Shown here: in pieces, positions 10,926 through 24,075 of the stretch
How the letters are laid out: each line of letters opens with the position of its first letter
Position numbering within the stretch: the stretch's first letter is position 1
Source of the DNA: Anthostomella pinea
Taxonomy: Eukaryota > Ascomycota > Sordariomycetes > Xylariales > Xylariaceae
Length of the DNA: 64,000 nt
Reading direction: 5' to 3'
Assembly (NCBI GenBank): GCA_963556695.1
Contig: CAUWAG010000010.1
Location: 1,302,001-1,366,000, forward strand
Translations under genes and position numbers: made by a program
The notes under the pieces: generated by a model
The model's database searches: none
Seen by the model: only the letters and a program-made list of their open reading frames with translations
Told to the model about the DNA's origin: nothing

Positions 10926-11775
10926 CTAATCCCTCTTGATGGGGAAGAGGGGCAGCTCGAACGGAGTCGTCCCGTCGACGTACAAGTAGGCAGCGGCAGC
11001 GTAGTCTATCACATAATCAGCATCCATAACCCCATGAGAACTATAAAATGCATGAATTCGCGACGATAATGCGGTAAAACTTACAGGACATGATGGCAGA
11101 AGCGAAACCGAAGCCGGACGAAGCCCTGAGGATATTCTCGTTGCCCGTCATGTTGCCGGTGGCGATGAGGATGAGCGTGACATCGGCAAGGGACAGGACA
11201 CTGAGCAAAACGTAGTTGCTGCGGATGGCGCCGATGGTGAAGATGACGGTGATGATGAACCACTGCCAGACGAAGAGGGCGACGGCCTGCTCGAACTCGG
11301 GCTTGAGGCCGCCGTTGCCGTCGGCGTAGGACGCGAGGATGCCGCTGCCGGGGAGGAAGATCAGGGAGTAGGCCAGGTTGAAGGCACCGTAGGCGCTGAA
11401 GACGGTGGCACCGAACTATATAAGAGAGTCAGTCGATCGCGATCACTTTCAAGCACATATATCGTGGTTATCGGATGTAGAACATACGGCGTTGCCGGCA
11501 ACGAAGTCGATGATCCCGGCAATGACCTGGGCGACGCCGCCGAGGAAGATCATGTTGGCAATGATGATGTTGTTGGTTTCGATACCGCGGGGCTTGAGCC
11601 CGAACAGCGACAACATGAACAGACTGGTGGCGAAGGCCAGCAGGCCCAGGGGGTTGGCGCTGGCCAGCTTCGTGGGCACATACGGCATGGCGGAGGTCGA
11701 GGCGTTGCCGGGCGAGACGGTCGAGTTCGACCCCTTCTCGATGTCCCGGTCGCTGGTGAAGACGGCGGAAGACAT
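10926..11775 (-). CDS. GPR1/FUN34/YaaH family acetate transporter-like membrane protein
   Basis: Three exons, complement(join(10926..11005,11085..11415,11488..11775)), give 232 aa. Introns are 72 bp (donor GTATGT) and 79 bp (donor GTAAGT), and the phases fit. The start MSSAVFTSD is chosen because the family N-terminus is short; the frame is open further upstream to 12042. The signature ANPLGLLAF opens the first helix, and about six hydrophobic segments follow, including LFVWQWFIITVIFTIGA and YVLLSVLSLADVTLILIAT. The C-terminus is short (PLFPIKRD). Family members are six-helix proteins linked to acetate/ammonium transport or acetate sensing, in the plasma membrane in fungi. The family call is strong; substrate is not determined by the sequence. 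Confidence 0.9.
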
Positions 11776-12847
11776 GATGTTTGCGGTGTGGTAACGAGAC
11801 GACGATTCGGGGATGGGCTCCGTGTGTAGCGGTCGAAAGGGGCTAAAATAGCGACTTTTGAGCGGAAAAGAAGCTATAGAAGACTGACGACGAGCGAGCC
11901 ACGGCCGAGATGGCGCGAGAGAGGCAGAGACGGGACTATGGACTGTTGTGCTGGTGGCTGACGGAAGGGGAATCGAAGGGTCCAGGAAGGGGACGAGACA
12001 CTGGTATTTAATCTCAAGGGCCATGATAGCCTTACGGCTCATGTCTTGCCTCCTTCATTGGCCAAGACTTCTCAGCTTGGTCCCTTCTTTACAGGCTTTT
12101 GGATCTGACTGCAGGATCTACCGTACATAGTAATCGAGGGGATACCGTGCGGGAGGATCCTGATAGTAATCTAATCGACAGGTTCTGGCCTCTGACTTGC
12201 GCCTCTGACTTGCGTTTTGGCGGCAAGCTTCTCATGTCTCGGCAGGCAAAGACTTCCGTGTATCCGCCTGTCAGACGCCAACAGGGAGGGATAGCTGTCG
12301 GTACCATCAAAAGGCCATGCATGCCTCTTTGATGATGGTGGTGGTGGTGGTCGTGGTCATCACTGATGGACCAGTGGTGGACGGTTCATGCATGTGCAAC
12401 ACGTTTCCAGCCACGTGTGGACGTCGCTTCGACGCCGTTTCATAGTAAGTGTGGACTAAATCTGACGAGCAGTGAGTGTCCAGATATCAAGCGAGCGAGT
12501 CGAAGCAATAGTCTCAACGGTAAGTCGTACGGTAGGGATACGAGCCCACCCTGGCAAGTAATACGGTAAGGTAAGCACCTCACCGGGCTGCCTGTACGGT
12601 GAAGGCACCGTTACATAACGTTCGGTCCGAGGACCCCGTATCTCGGACTGTGTGGCCGGGGCTGGGCTAGGCGACGGGCATCTTCAGCTCTTCCAGCTGC
12701 AGCCCTACCCTAATCTGTCTGTCGACCTTCAGTCCATCTTCCTGGATTCATGTTTCTCAAATCATGCAGTTTCAGCGTTGGGACCTACACCTCTGGACAG
12801 TCAGCTCTTCGCCTTGGCGCGGTGCACGATTGGGCTTCGGGTGAGCC

Positions 12848-12885
12848 GACTTCCTCTTTTTCTCACCCGACTTCCTCTTTTTCTC
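12848..12885 (+). repeat. Two-copy 21-bp tandem pyrimidine repeat
   Basis: GACTTCCTCTTTTTCTC occurs at 12848-12864 and again at 12869-12885, separated by ACCC. Confidence 0.8.
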
Positions 12886-13859
12886 GCTGCTGGCCGAGGG
12901 CCTTTTATCTTGGCGCGAGCTCAGCTGTGTAAGCAGAGCGGTGTTGATGGGTCGCCCTACTCAACAGTAAGCCAGCCACCACTTTGCAAATATCCTACCC
13001 TTTACACATAGCTTCGGTGATATTCAGCCTTGGTCTATATTTACTCTGGGTATTTGTCAAGTCAGCGCCATCAGCCTACTGTACTTCTCGGTCAAGCCCG
13101 CGGCTTCATATCGTGATTTCAATTGGACGACTTGGCATCTGAACATCCTTCGAGGCTGGTGTCATGTGCTACTGGAAAGTGGGAACAATCCGAGCCGGAT
13201 GCTCGTTGTTCCAGGTCTCGCAACACGCATGGGCAGTTGAAAGCGAAGCTGCTTATAGTACGAGCTTGTCCCGCGTGCCTGTACCGCGTGCCCCCTACCC
13301 GCACAGTTGGATCTCCAATTGCAACTTGTGAGCATCGCTTGGAATACCCGTCAGGCCTCTGATCGAGGTACAGCCATTGGACGACAATCGCCATGTCTTA
13401 TCTTTACTCTTCTTGCCCTTTTGACATCTCTGGGGCATCTTGAGTATCTAACTCTGGGTTTTTGGTCGGGTATCTCGTCACGAGTAACATCTTCTTGAGA
13501 GCAACATCTGGTAAGGCAACAAGCCTCCCCTATAGTACTGGAAATCGTACTTCGATCTTCATCGTGGCAGGGTGGGGTTCGATTCGCCTATTCCAGACGC
13601 ATGCAAACCAAGACACCTCGAGAGACACGAGATCCGGGAGAAGTCTTCTCCGATAACATAATGCGTAAGTCGAAGAGAACTACTATAGTTCGTTCAAGGG
13701 CAGAAGCGTGGGTTCTTGGCACTAAAGGAGATTCTTGTCGATGAGCATTGCAGGACGAATGTGGACGTATGATGCCAATTAGGATCGATGCCTTTCACCG
13801 GTGGCCGTGGGGCTTGGCGTCCGTATTTCTTGTATGTTCGAATGAATCCAATGCATAAG

Positions 13860-14520
13860 GGGGGTTCTCCGTGCCGTTGTGGACTTGAGGGTACCGGATG
13901 AAGTGCTCGCGGAAGGGGAGTACTCATCTGCTGGCTGACGTCCTCAGGCTCGCCGTGTCACGCGCCGTGCTCCTCTTGGTGATGGTCACGGGGGTTCGAT
14001 TAACGCGTTGCCACGTGCGCCGTGAGCTGCGCCGTGGACTTCGGGATGAGGTGTTCGTGAAGGGGAACACTCACTCTGATCTGCTGGCGCCTTGCACGTA
14101 TCGTGCGATACGCGCCGTGATCTTCTCGATGATCACTCTGCCTTGCTGGCGCCCTGGATGACGTGCGGAGTCGTCTATTCCTGCTGGTGACGCCCTCAGG
14201 CTCGCCGTGCCACGCGCCGTAGATCTGGGAGTGCTACGCGCCGTGGACTTCACGGTGTGCTGCGCGCCGCAGGTGAGCACTGCGAGCGCCGTGGACTTGC
14301 GGATGTGAGGCTTTCGTGGAGAAATCACTCACTCGCTGACTGACGTGCTCTGTAGTCGTCTCCCCTCTGCTGGCGCCTTCGTCGGCGCCCTTGTCAGCGC
14401 TCTAGAACGACGTCGTCTGGTAACGCCCTCTCCCACGAAGCCGAAGCGAAGTTTCGTGATGCTCGTGGTCCCAGCTTCAGGCACGCGCCGTGATGGCGAC
14501 GGCCGTCAGCCGAGCTCTGT
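13860..14520. repeat. Degenerate long-period tandem repeats, GC-rich
   Basis: Recurring segments include CGCCGTGGACTT (14030, 14240 and 14290 areas), CCTCAGGCTCGCCGTG (13943 and 14190 areas), a GGATGAGGTGTTCGTG/GGATGAAGTGCTCGCG pair, and CACTCACTC...TGCTGG. Unit length is roughly 200-250 bp with poor internal identity. The block lies beside a primer-binding-site-like sequence shared with the copia element, so it may be the internal leader of another decayed LTR element. Confidence 0.45.
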
Positions 14521-14530
14521 TGTTCTTCCT

Positions 14531-14735
14531 CTGATCAGAACAGAGATGCTACCATGTCGGCAATTTAACCCCTATTCTGCACGACCGACGATTGCCGGCA
14601 AAGAGCGGCGTCGTTCAGTGCAGTGTATCGGTTCGGGTCCTGCACTTCCAGTGGTTGAAGCATTTGCCCTTGAGACTTTGATTAGAACCGGGACAAGAAC
14701 GCCGTGTCGCAGAATAGGGCTACATTGCGAAGTTT
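14531..14735 (-). mobile_element. Possible LTR-retroelement remnant (primer site plus LTR edge)
   Basis: Plus-strand AGAGATGCTACCATGT at 14543-14556 repeats the copia internal/LTR boundary at 7807-7820. The adjoining 14555-14735 segment starts TGTCGGCAAT and has inverted arms: CCCTATTCTGC near 14570 against GCAGAATAGGG near 14708. No partner LTR or target duplication is found, so this is tentative. Confidence 0.25.
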
Positions 14736-16391
14736 GCTCATTGATGGAAGTAATAATAAGACAAATATCTTCATCCAGCGCAGGAAACACGATCTGAGAC
14801 ATCTCAACGGGCCCATTTATGATAGGTAGGTAGGTATCAAAGTATAATATTTGACAAGCACTTGGACGGCCTGCCCCCCACGGGGTCGATAGTGGGGCCA
14901 CTTCGTGTAATGGTGATCAACAACCGAAGGATTTCCCCATCCTCGCTCGGTATGCATTCAGGCAGGAGTAGTACTGCATAGAAGCTCTTCACAACTTCCA
15001 TAGTGCACAGCCTTGCATAATGTCGCTCCGCTAAAGGGGTCTCACATTCTTCTGTGTGGCTACAGACCCCAGTGCGACCCCGATTCTTCTGCGGCATATA
15101 TATGCATAATGCGGGCAGATATACATACATAGCAGTGAGAGTACCTGCACAGTACGGACATCGCGAACCTCGGACGGACATGGAGCGACCGCCATCGAAT
15201 CCTGAATTCTATCCATGGCACGTCGGTTAGGTCTGCAGCGTCTCAGCTTCCCACTCTCAATGCACGCTGTATTCTGTAGTAACAGTTGCACAACAGGCGC
15301 GGGAGGCTGTCAGTGGCTCAGTGGTCACGTACATGTCAAACACATTGGTACCCTGATGAGTGTCAGCAGCTGGTTTTTAGGTTGCGTTGTGTTTTCGTCC
15401 TGTCGCTCAACCACCATTTAGTCGACTTGGCTTGCTTGAGAGTATGACAAGGTCGGTGTGCGACTGCTCCCCAATATTCATGCCCTGTCACCGCACCTAC
15501 ATGACAGCTCTGCTTCTTCACTGGTGTCCAATCCAGCTATCATATCATGCTCAGCAGGGAGTCATGGATTGAGTGTTGGGTCGCATTTGCCCCTTGCTGT
15601 ATCATGGTGTTGACCGGATGATAGTCAAGCGGTCTATCACCGTTGCATTCGCAAGTTTGCTTTTTCAGTCCTCATCATAAAATCACTTTGGAGGCTCCAA
15701 CACGACTGGGACCAGGTCCTAAAGAGTTTTCGAGAATTGGGGAGGGGGTGGCTGGACGGGCTGGGCCGTTGAAAGGATTGAATTATATCCTGGTCACCAA
15801 TAGACAGGGACCAGAGTGATAACCAGGTTCAGAGACGCCACTGGTTCGTCTCATTCGCTGGCTGCAACGGTTCCAGTCCCGCGGGCAACGCATTGAGAAG
15901 GAGGTCACCTTCCAGGGCCAGCAGCAAATCACCGTCTGACCCTGGCTTTTATTTCGCGAATCTGGGTGACCCGGTCATGCAGCTTCTTCGGTCTCCGCGA
16001 GGGGACAATGGGACATTCACCACCAGCTGGCAGCAAGCACAACAGTAGAAACACGGCAACCTGCATGGACGGCGATGAATCAATGATGATCCCCCGGTCC
16101 CTCTGACACACCCTGGAATCGGTGCACCGACAATACCTTGCACATCGACATCTAAGGAGATCGCACGCGCGATTTCCATATAGACTACGAAGAAGTCCCA
16201 GGAGAAGATTTCACTCTCTGCCCAAACGGCAAGGTTTCTGAAATCACGAATGCTTGGTCTTTGATAGCCCAGCTTGATTGAGCCCTTGCGTCAGACTCTA
16301 GTCGATCTAGATCTCTGACATATTCTCCTAAGGCCTGGGCCAACCGTGACTCGACATCCACCAGCGCCTTCACGACCTATCGACCGACGAC

Positions 16392-17773
16392 ATGGCAAGC
16401 GGTGCCGAAGCCGAGAACCAGAGGCTCACCATCGGTGTGGTGACTTCGTGTCTGGCCCTCGCGCTCCTATCCTTCGTGCTGCGCATCTACGCCAGATACA
16501 CCACGCAGGCCAAGCTATGGTGGGATGATTATTGGTCAGTAACTTACAGCGTCTTCCGGCGGCGTCCCGATGGAATCTCCATGCTTACCACAAGGCGAGC
16601 AGGATGTTCTGGGTGATGGCCTTGTGCATTTCCATGTCGACAATGGACTTCGTGATGTTGTCGCTCGGATCTGGAGTACACCAGGACGCTTTGCCCGCGG
16701 GGGAGGTCTTAACATTCATCAAGGTAATGACACCAACCAGGGCATGACCAAGGCGTCGCTGACAAGTCTCGACAGTGCCTCTACGCATACATGCTCATGT
16801 GGGCGACGAGCGTGTTTTCTGTGAAGGTCGGCATTCTGCTCTTCTACTGGCGCGTATTCCACACCAAGGGGTTCCGCATCGGCGCCATGGCCGTCGGCGC
16901 CCTCTCCGCCGGCATCTTCCTGTCCAACTTCTTCAGCTTCTTGCTGCAGTGCACGCCCGTTTCAAAGTTCTGGGACCACGAGGTGGAGGGGACCTGTATC
17001 GACCAGAACACATTCTACCTCGCCTCCGCCATCATCAACGTCCTCGGTGACGTTGCGGTTCTGGGTCTGCCGCTTCCGGTCGTCTGGAAATTGCACACTT
17101 CGAAGAGCAAGAAGTGGTCGTTGAGTTTCCTGTTCCTGCTCGGTGCCTTGTGAGTCTATCTCCTCATCATCGCCTCCACTCAAAGAAGTAGATTGCTAAT
17201 ATCTGGTCGACTAGTGTCTGCGTTGCGAGCATCTTCCGTATCATCGCCGTGACTCAGATCGACCCCACGGACTTCACATTCACCAACGTCGGAGGCGGGC
17301 TCTGGAGCACGGTCGAGGTCGAAGTCGGATTCATCTGCGCCAACCTCCCCGCGATCCGGCCTCTCCTCTTCAAGCTCCTGGGCTACGGCACCACAACACA
17401 CAGCTCCGGCTACGGCAGCGGTGCCAAAAAGCAGTACGGACTGTCTGGCAACAGGGTAGTCGCCCGGTCGGGACACTTCAAGCTCCAGAGCAACCACAGG
17501 GACAACGACATGCAGGACTCGAGCACAGAGGAGCTCACGCTCGGGAGCAACTCGATGGCCCTGTCGAGGACCAAGTCGAAGCCGTTCAACAGGCACAGGG
17601 ATGCCGACCAGATCCAGCCCGTGGGCCTGTCTGACATCATGGTCAAGACGGACATTGGAGTCTCGGTCGACGACAAGGAATCGGAACGACAGACAGACGG
17701 TCCAGATCACTTTGTCCAGATATCGACACCCAATAATGAGGTTCATCTGCCAGGCGCACCCCGAGCTTATTAA
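16392..17773 (+). CDS. Fungal rhodopsin-domain (SAT4/PTH11-like) seven-helix membrane protein
   Basis: Four exons, join(16392..16534,16603..16723,16776..17149,17215..17773), give 398 aa. Introns are 68, 52 and 65 bp, and splice phases all fit. Helix 1 is followed by RIYARYTTQAKLWWDDYWM, the characteristic R-Y...W-DD-W block of the family. Next come GSGVHQD, the helix with SVFSVKVGILLFYWRVF, QCTPVSKFW with the conserved loop Cys, an NVLGDVAVLGLPLPVVWKL segment and a final helix pair with LWSTVEVEVGFICANLPAIRPL. The ~140-residue tail is polar and probably cytoplasmic and disordered. It lacks an N-terminal CFEM domain, unlike PTH11 itself. Relatives are plasma-membrane proteins of mostly unknown ligand; a sensing role is inference only. 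Confidence 0.9.
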
Positions 17774-20764
17774 TCTAGGAGAGCGCGGTTCTTACGAGGA
17801 ATGTCTGTTATCTATTACGAAAATAATCTGTACTTCTGATGGGATGGAATGTGTTATACCCTTTTCTAAGCCGCCATAGCTGCCATTTATACCTACTTAC
17901 ACTATATCTCCTTCATGAGGTCAAAATATGCAAAAACCTTCGCGGCGCCAACAGGCGGCACGGCCAGCGGGAGATATACTGCCACCCGCGTTGTCAGCGC
18001 CAACAAGCGGCGTAGCAAGCCATATTGATGGCGACATTCAGGGCAGTCAGGGTTCAGGGCGGGCAGGGCAGCGCACCACAGCGCCTGGAAGAGGTGATTG
18101 GTACACTGACACTGACACTACCAGCGGGTGCGCACAGCGAACCGTCACAGCTGCGCAGACTGCAGGCAGCCGACCGAAGAGACCCTGAAAGACGAGCCGC
18201 CCCCTGTCGACCCCGGCTTGCCCGCTGCGGGCGGTCTGATTTGATCTTCAGGGGGTAGCCTACAGTAGGGCAGGGAGGGCGCTTTCCGCGAACCTCTAAC
18301 CCTTCTGGTGAGCGATGATAGGCAGTGGGACTGCAGTTTTAAAGTTGGATTCGCGCTTCCAGGTAATAATAAGGTATCGAGTGCTCCAGAAACGACACGT
18401 CGGGAGTCGGGACCGCAGGGATCCCGGGTCCTGTCTCCCCTCGCAAGCAATGCAAAAGCAAAGCGGTCGGTGGTGGATCAATGGATGAGTGGCCTGTTTC
18501 TGATTGTAATAATAAATTCCTCATATCTGTTCGAAGACCCCGGCACGCATACATGTAGCCAGGCGGCCAGGTAGGTTAGGTATGAATCCCTTCCGCATTA
18601 TTCGGACCGGATCTACACCTGTCCATCAGACAGAATTTTCCCTTGCCCCCTTTGCAAGTCTTGCCCAGACCTTCTGAGCACAAAACGACACCTGGGAATG
18701 AAAAGGGGGAAATATTAATCGCAAGATGGGCAACGGGCACTCTCTCGGCTCTTCTGCTCCACGTGCTGCTGCCTGTGTCCGGCAGTGGTCACTGGCAGAC
18801 TGGTGGGCGATGAGGGTGGACACTATGACGCGCCCAGGGTTGTATTCGCCATCCCATTCTGCCCGTGCGTGCCATGATCAATGGCTTGGCCTGGTGATGA
18901 AGAAAAGCTTTTTTCTCTAGGATGTGATGTGATGCTGCAAGGCCCGTGTACAATAGACGCAGGCAGTATCTCGGTTGCCGAGGTGGTGGCTACAGTAGTA
19001 TCCCAAGCATTGCGCAATGTAACTGGAAGACCCGTCCGTTGCGACGTCGTGGACCGTGACTGGTCATGCGCATCCCGGCCCCCTGTCCTTTGATCCATGA
19101 TCCATACCTGATGTGGCCTTCAACTTTCAAGCTTTTCTGCTTGCCGGGCGTGCAGCGTCCGATCCTTCGGAGACTTGGAAGTTGGAGGGGAGGGAAGGGA
19201 AGGGATCTTCCGCTGGCCCCCGCTCAGACGATGTGACCCCACCTCTCCTTCCACCCACGAGGGATCGTGGAGTGGCAGCTGAGTGGTCCGAGTGGAGAGG
19301 GGATGCCCGCCACGCAGCCACGGCATTGCTTGCGGAAGTTTCGGGATGTTTTGGGGTGCTAGAAGATCGATGGAACGACATCGGTCTTTGAAACGCGTAC
19401 CAGGCAGTGAATGGGTATGAAAATAGGTATAAAACACACTGCATTGTGGTAGTGCCCGGCTTCGATCATGGGATGCATATGCACTCTGACCATGAAGTTG
19501 ACCGAGTGCCCCTGAATATAGTTAGCGCAATATGGGGTATAGCACCTATTCCCCACCCTCCACGATACCAGACTCGTGAGCTAACGACTGATCTTGAACT
19601 TCATGACAGAAGCAGCAAGAGATATGCTTCATCTCCAGTTATGCTGCAAGTGAGCAATAGTCTTATCTGCAGTACCCATAGAAGCAGCGATCTTGATAAG
19701 TTGATATGCATCATCTTGATATATTGGCTGTTCCTTCCTCTCTACGGCATAGTATTTGCTTGGGCCCCTTGAAGCCTTCCAACTATAGCCAGGGTGTAAT
19801 GACGGAAGGAGCACGAACTTTACAACGTGCCGGCCCCAGTCTTCCAGGGTCCACTACCCCGGGAAGTCACTCCTCCGTACGAATATTCCCGGGCCACTAC
19901 TGTAGATAGGTACTAGCTTGAGGGGAATGCCCGTGACAAATGAGTACGACGTCTTGATAGTTGATACCGATGGGAGGGGCAGAGCGGATACGCCGACACG
20001 GTGGGGGGACGAACCCTGCGGATGAAGATAGAGCGACGGTTTCTGGACATTCCACTGCGGACCTCCTATGCGGATGCCTCTGCCTGTGCTGTCGCAATGG
20101 ATAGCAACATGAACGAACACCTGGGCAGCCTGGCAGCCATCTGCCGCGAGCCGTGGCATCTCGTGGGGTTTTCCGATTAGGGAACAAACACCGGACCCAG
20201 CCAGACGGTTATACCAACGATACACGCCTTAGTGCCAACGGTCTGACGTACCCGCATGAGACATCGGCCGATGCGCCGTTCGGCGTTGAGTTCAGTACCG
20301 GTATCTCGCTGCTGCTGCTGCGGGTGGCCACGTGCAGCTTTATGTAAGTAAGGGAGGCAGGGCCAGATCGGTGGTGCCGGCGCATGTGGTGATTGCCGCA
20401 ACCACTCCGTCAATTTCCATCTCGGCTTGTGCTTATGTCTTATGCGCATGCGCACTCGACGATATCGTGTACCTACCTCGGATTGCACATACCTCTAAGG
20501 TACGTCACACTCATCCATTTGTGTTGATACTTGCTTACCCTCGTCGAGTAGTCGTGAATCACACTGAACGATCACCGTGTCACCGACGGTCAGAGGGAAT
20601 ACTTCGTCGTGTCGCCGACGCACGCAAGGGACCGAGAGGTTGGAACGGTGCAAAGTTGTGATTTTCTGCAGACCTACCAAGATCACAGGATAGCATCGAA
20701 GCATACACCACCTCGTCTTACTCATCGATATCAGCAAGCCCGGTCTGGCGGGTTCCCTCAAACC
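17774..20764. other. Gene-free stretch upstream of the NRPS-like gene
   Basis: 3.0 kb without a recognisable gene; frames here are short, overlapping and unsupported. The right 200-300 bp is the probable promoter and leader of the NRPS-like gene. Confidence 0.4.
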
Positions 20765-23700
20765 ATGGCGAATATTTCGACCGCCGTCGTGGAGGACCGC
20801 ATCCGCGAGTATGGCAAGATGTGGATGATTGACGACCTCATCCGTCTGCGCGGACAGGATGAGGTCCAGGCCCCTATCCTCGGCTATCCCAGGTACGAGG
20901 ACGATGCGGCCGAGTACGAGCTCTTCACGGGGAAAGACCTCGATCGCATGGTCGACGAGACCTGTCGACTCCTAGTCGCCGCGGGCTTCGAGGTGAACTC
21001 CAACAAAACGCTAGCACTATTTGCGCATTCGGACTTGTCCTTCGTCGTCACTTTGTTCGCCATCTTCCGTCTGGGTTGCAAGGCCCTGATGATGTCTATT
21101 CGCCTTAGCAAGCCGGCGTGTCTCTTTCTGCTGGAGCGAACTGGATGTGATGCCATGCTACACGGATCCACAGTAAACATCAACTCAACCGTAGCCGACT
21201 TGAAAGAAGCGCGGCAGAACCTGCAATTCCTCCCCATGCCAGCAAGAAAGGACTTTGACAAACCTGGAGTCCCTACCGAGCCGTTTGTGCGACCCATCCC
21301 GGACAAGGAGGCAGAGCATGTCCAGCCGGTGCTCATGGGACACTCCTCGGGGTCGACGGGCCTCCCCAAGCCGCTCGCCCTCTCTCATCGCAGTCTGTTG
21401 AACAACGTGTTCTCCGGCACTGGCTGCAAGGCGTTCAACGCATTACCATGGTACCACGCCCATGGCTTGTTCACCTCGATGGCGGCCATGTACATGCGCA
21501 AAACGGCCTATTTGTTCAATGCGCACCTACCCCTGACGGCGGGTCACCTCGTCTCGGCTCTCAAGGTGGCACAGCCTGAGATCTGTCATACCGTGCCATA
21601 TGCATTGAAGCTGATGGCCGAGAGCCCCGAGGGAGTCGAGGTCCTCAAAGGATGCAAGTTCGTCACGGCTGCCGGGGCGCGAACCCCTGATGAGCTGGGA
21701 GACAGTCTGGTTCAGCAGGGTATTAAGTTTGGCGTCATCTTCGGCTCGTTCGTATCCCACACACTTACGTTCCTGGTCCAGTCTCTTATGCTAACTTGTA
21801 CCCAGAACAGAGGTCGGTCACATGGGCGATTCCATCTACCGTGAGCCTGGCGACGACTCGTGGGTGTACATCAGGCCGTACGGGAGTCTGCTCAAGCACG
21901 TCGTGTTCAAAAAGCTGAACGAAGGCGTCTACGAGTGCGTGTATCTGAAGTCACATCCCGCGCTCCTGCCCGTGACCAGCAACTCCGACGATCCTCCGGG
22001 CTCCTATCACTCACGAGACCTGTTCACCCCGCATCCGACCATCGAGAATGCCTGGAAGTACATTGCTCGTGATGACGACCGCATCACTTTGCTCAACGGG
22101 GAGAAGATCCTGCCCAATTCTATGGAGGGCACGGTCCGCCAGAGTCCGTTGGTGCGTGACGCGCTGATGGTCGGTAATGATCGCCTCATGCCTGGTCTAC
22201 TTGTATTCCGCTCGCCGGCCGCGGCAGGACTATCCGAAGACGAATTCATCAGTGCTATTTCGCCCGAGGTCAAGGCCGCCAACGAGATCATGGACGAATT
22301 CGCACGCATCACCCCTGACATGATAGCCTCCATTCCAGCAGATACCGAATATCCAGTGACAGACAAGAACAACATCATCCGAGCAGCCGCAACGGCCAAA
22401 TTCGCAGATATAATCACAAGCCTATACGACAAGGACGGGAAGAGCGGCAAGAACCTTCAGCTCGATATCGAGCAATTGGAACAGTTCATCGTGAAAGTCT
22501 TCCGCGAGCTGGCAGGCGTCGAGCTGCCGGATCTTGAGTCCGACTTCTTCGCTGCGGGTATCGACAGCCTGCGAGCTGCGCAAGTTCGCAGGCTGCTGCA
22601 GCTGGACCTCGACCTCGGCGGACAGTCTCTCCCTACTAACGCAGTATACGACGCGGGGACCGCGGCAAAACTCGCAGGAGTCTTGTATTCTATGCGGACG
22701 GGACAGAAACTCGAAAATGGGCATTCGAATGACGAGAGCGAAATCTCGAAGATGGAGAAGCTCATTGCTGAGTATGGCCAGTTCGATATGCGCAAGCCGG
22801 GAGAGCAACCGACACCGGAGAAAGATGTCGTGGTGAGTGATATGGATAGTTGTCTTCCATCACATAACTTGACTAATAGCCATATCTTAGATCCTCACTG
22901 GAGCAACTGGAGCACTTGGGGCTCACCTACTCAACCAGCTACTAGACGATCCCAAGGTGGACAAGGTGTACTGTCTCGTCCGAGGCGCTGACGCCCTAGG
23001 CCGAGTTTCAGAATCCATGAAAGCACGAGGACTCAGCTTAGATGGTGAAAACGGCAGCCGAGTCAATAAGTTGACAGCCCTAACAACCGACAACTTCGGG
23101 GCTCCCAACCTCGGACTCTCTTCCGATGTTTACGCTACACTGCAGAACTCGACAACCCTCATCATCCACGCGGCCTGGCCTGTGAACTTCAACATATCGC
23201 TCGCGAGCTTCACACCACAAATCGCAGGCCTACGCAACTTGCTGGATCTGGCACGGAACGTCCCCTTCAGAGACCCAGCGCGTCTTCTCTTCGCAAGTAG
23301 CATCTCGACGGCCTTCCGGACGCCGATGCCCGGCAGCGTGCCCGAGGCGCCCCTCGCGTCCCTCGAGCACGCCGCGGCGACGGGCTACGGCCGCTCCAAG
23401 CTGGTCAGCGAGCGCATCTGCGACGCCGCCGGTAGGAGTGGTGAGGGCGGCTCGCTGGTCGGCCTGCTGCGCGTCGGCCAGATCTCGGCCGACAGCGTCC
23501 ACGGCATCTGGAACGACAAGGAGCACATCCCGCTGCTGGTACGCAGCGCGACGGAGCTTGGGGCCCTGCCGCGCCTGCACGGGTACGAGGGCCGCTGCGA
23601 GTGGATGCCGGTCAACACGGTGGCGCGCACGTTCCTGCAGCTCGCGGACACGCTCCTCCGGACAGCTGTAGAGACTGGTGGGGACAACAACAAGAAGGCG

Positions 23701-24075
23701 GCGTTCTACAACGTCGTGCCGCCGCACGCGTTCTCGTGGAACGACGAGTTCCTGCCCGCGCTGCGCGAGGTCGGGCTGCAGTTCGAGGAGGTCGACGTCG
23801 CGGTCTGGCTCGCGAAGTTGCGCAAGCGAGCCGCTGAGCTGGGGGCTGAGGCTGAGGAGAGGCTGCCGGCTTTCAAGCTCGCGGATTACTATGAGGAGAC
23901 GTATGGTGATACAGGTGAAAAGGAGAAAGGGGGCTCGGAGCTGAGGTATGAGAATGGGAGGGCTTGCGCTGAGAGCGAGGCGCTGAGCGCTTGTCCGCTG
24001 TTGTCGGAGGTGGGCATTGTGCGGAAGATGGTGGGGCATTGGCTTAGGGATGAGGAGGGGTTTGCTGGGAAGTAA
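20765..24075 (+). CDS. NRPS-like adenylate-forming reductase (A-T-R)
   Basis: Three exons, join(20765..21747,21806..22832,22891..24075), give about 1064 aa. The start ATG at 20765 has a strong context (ACCATGG); the frame is open 52 codons further up. The adenylation domain spans about residues 20-520, with GHSSGSTGLPKP at about 192 (P-loop A3), ALPWYHAHGLFTSM, GARTPDE and the TEVG motif after intron 1. The thiolation domain has DFFAAGIDSLRA with the phosphopantetheine Ser near 582. The thioester-reductase domain starts at ILTGATGALGAHLL (about 671; GxxGxxG NADPH site), with a SDR Tyr/Lys pair in YGRSK (Tyr836/Lys840). There is no condensation domain. Such enzymes activate a carboxylic acid and release an aldehyde or alcohol. 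Substrate is not predictable here. Intron 1 uses the unusual donor GTTCGT but has a perfect GCTAAC branch site. Confidence 0.92.

Larger units (their letters stand above)
11776..16391. other. Long gene-poor stretch with degenerate repeats
   Basis: 4.6 kb separating the divergent transporter and rhodopsin-domain genes. It contains a GAT/GGT microsatellite near 12330-12365, a 21-bp tandem pyrimidine repeat (12848-12885), a degenerate tandem repeat block (about 13860-14520) and an LTR-element-like primer site near 14531-14554. No frame has a recognisable domain. Confidence 0.4.

Noticed and set aside
13569..13590. GGTTCGATTCG, resembling a tRNA B box
   Set aside because: No matching A box at the right distance and no cloverleaf can be drawn.
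14345..14797. 150-codon plus-strand frame
   Set aside because: Crosses the degenerate repeat block and the putative LTR edge; no domain.
17180..17746. 188-codon minus-strand frame
   Set aside because: Antisense shadow of exon 4 of the rhodopsin-domain gene.
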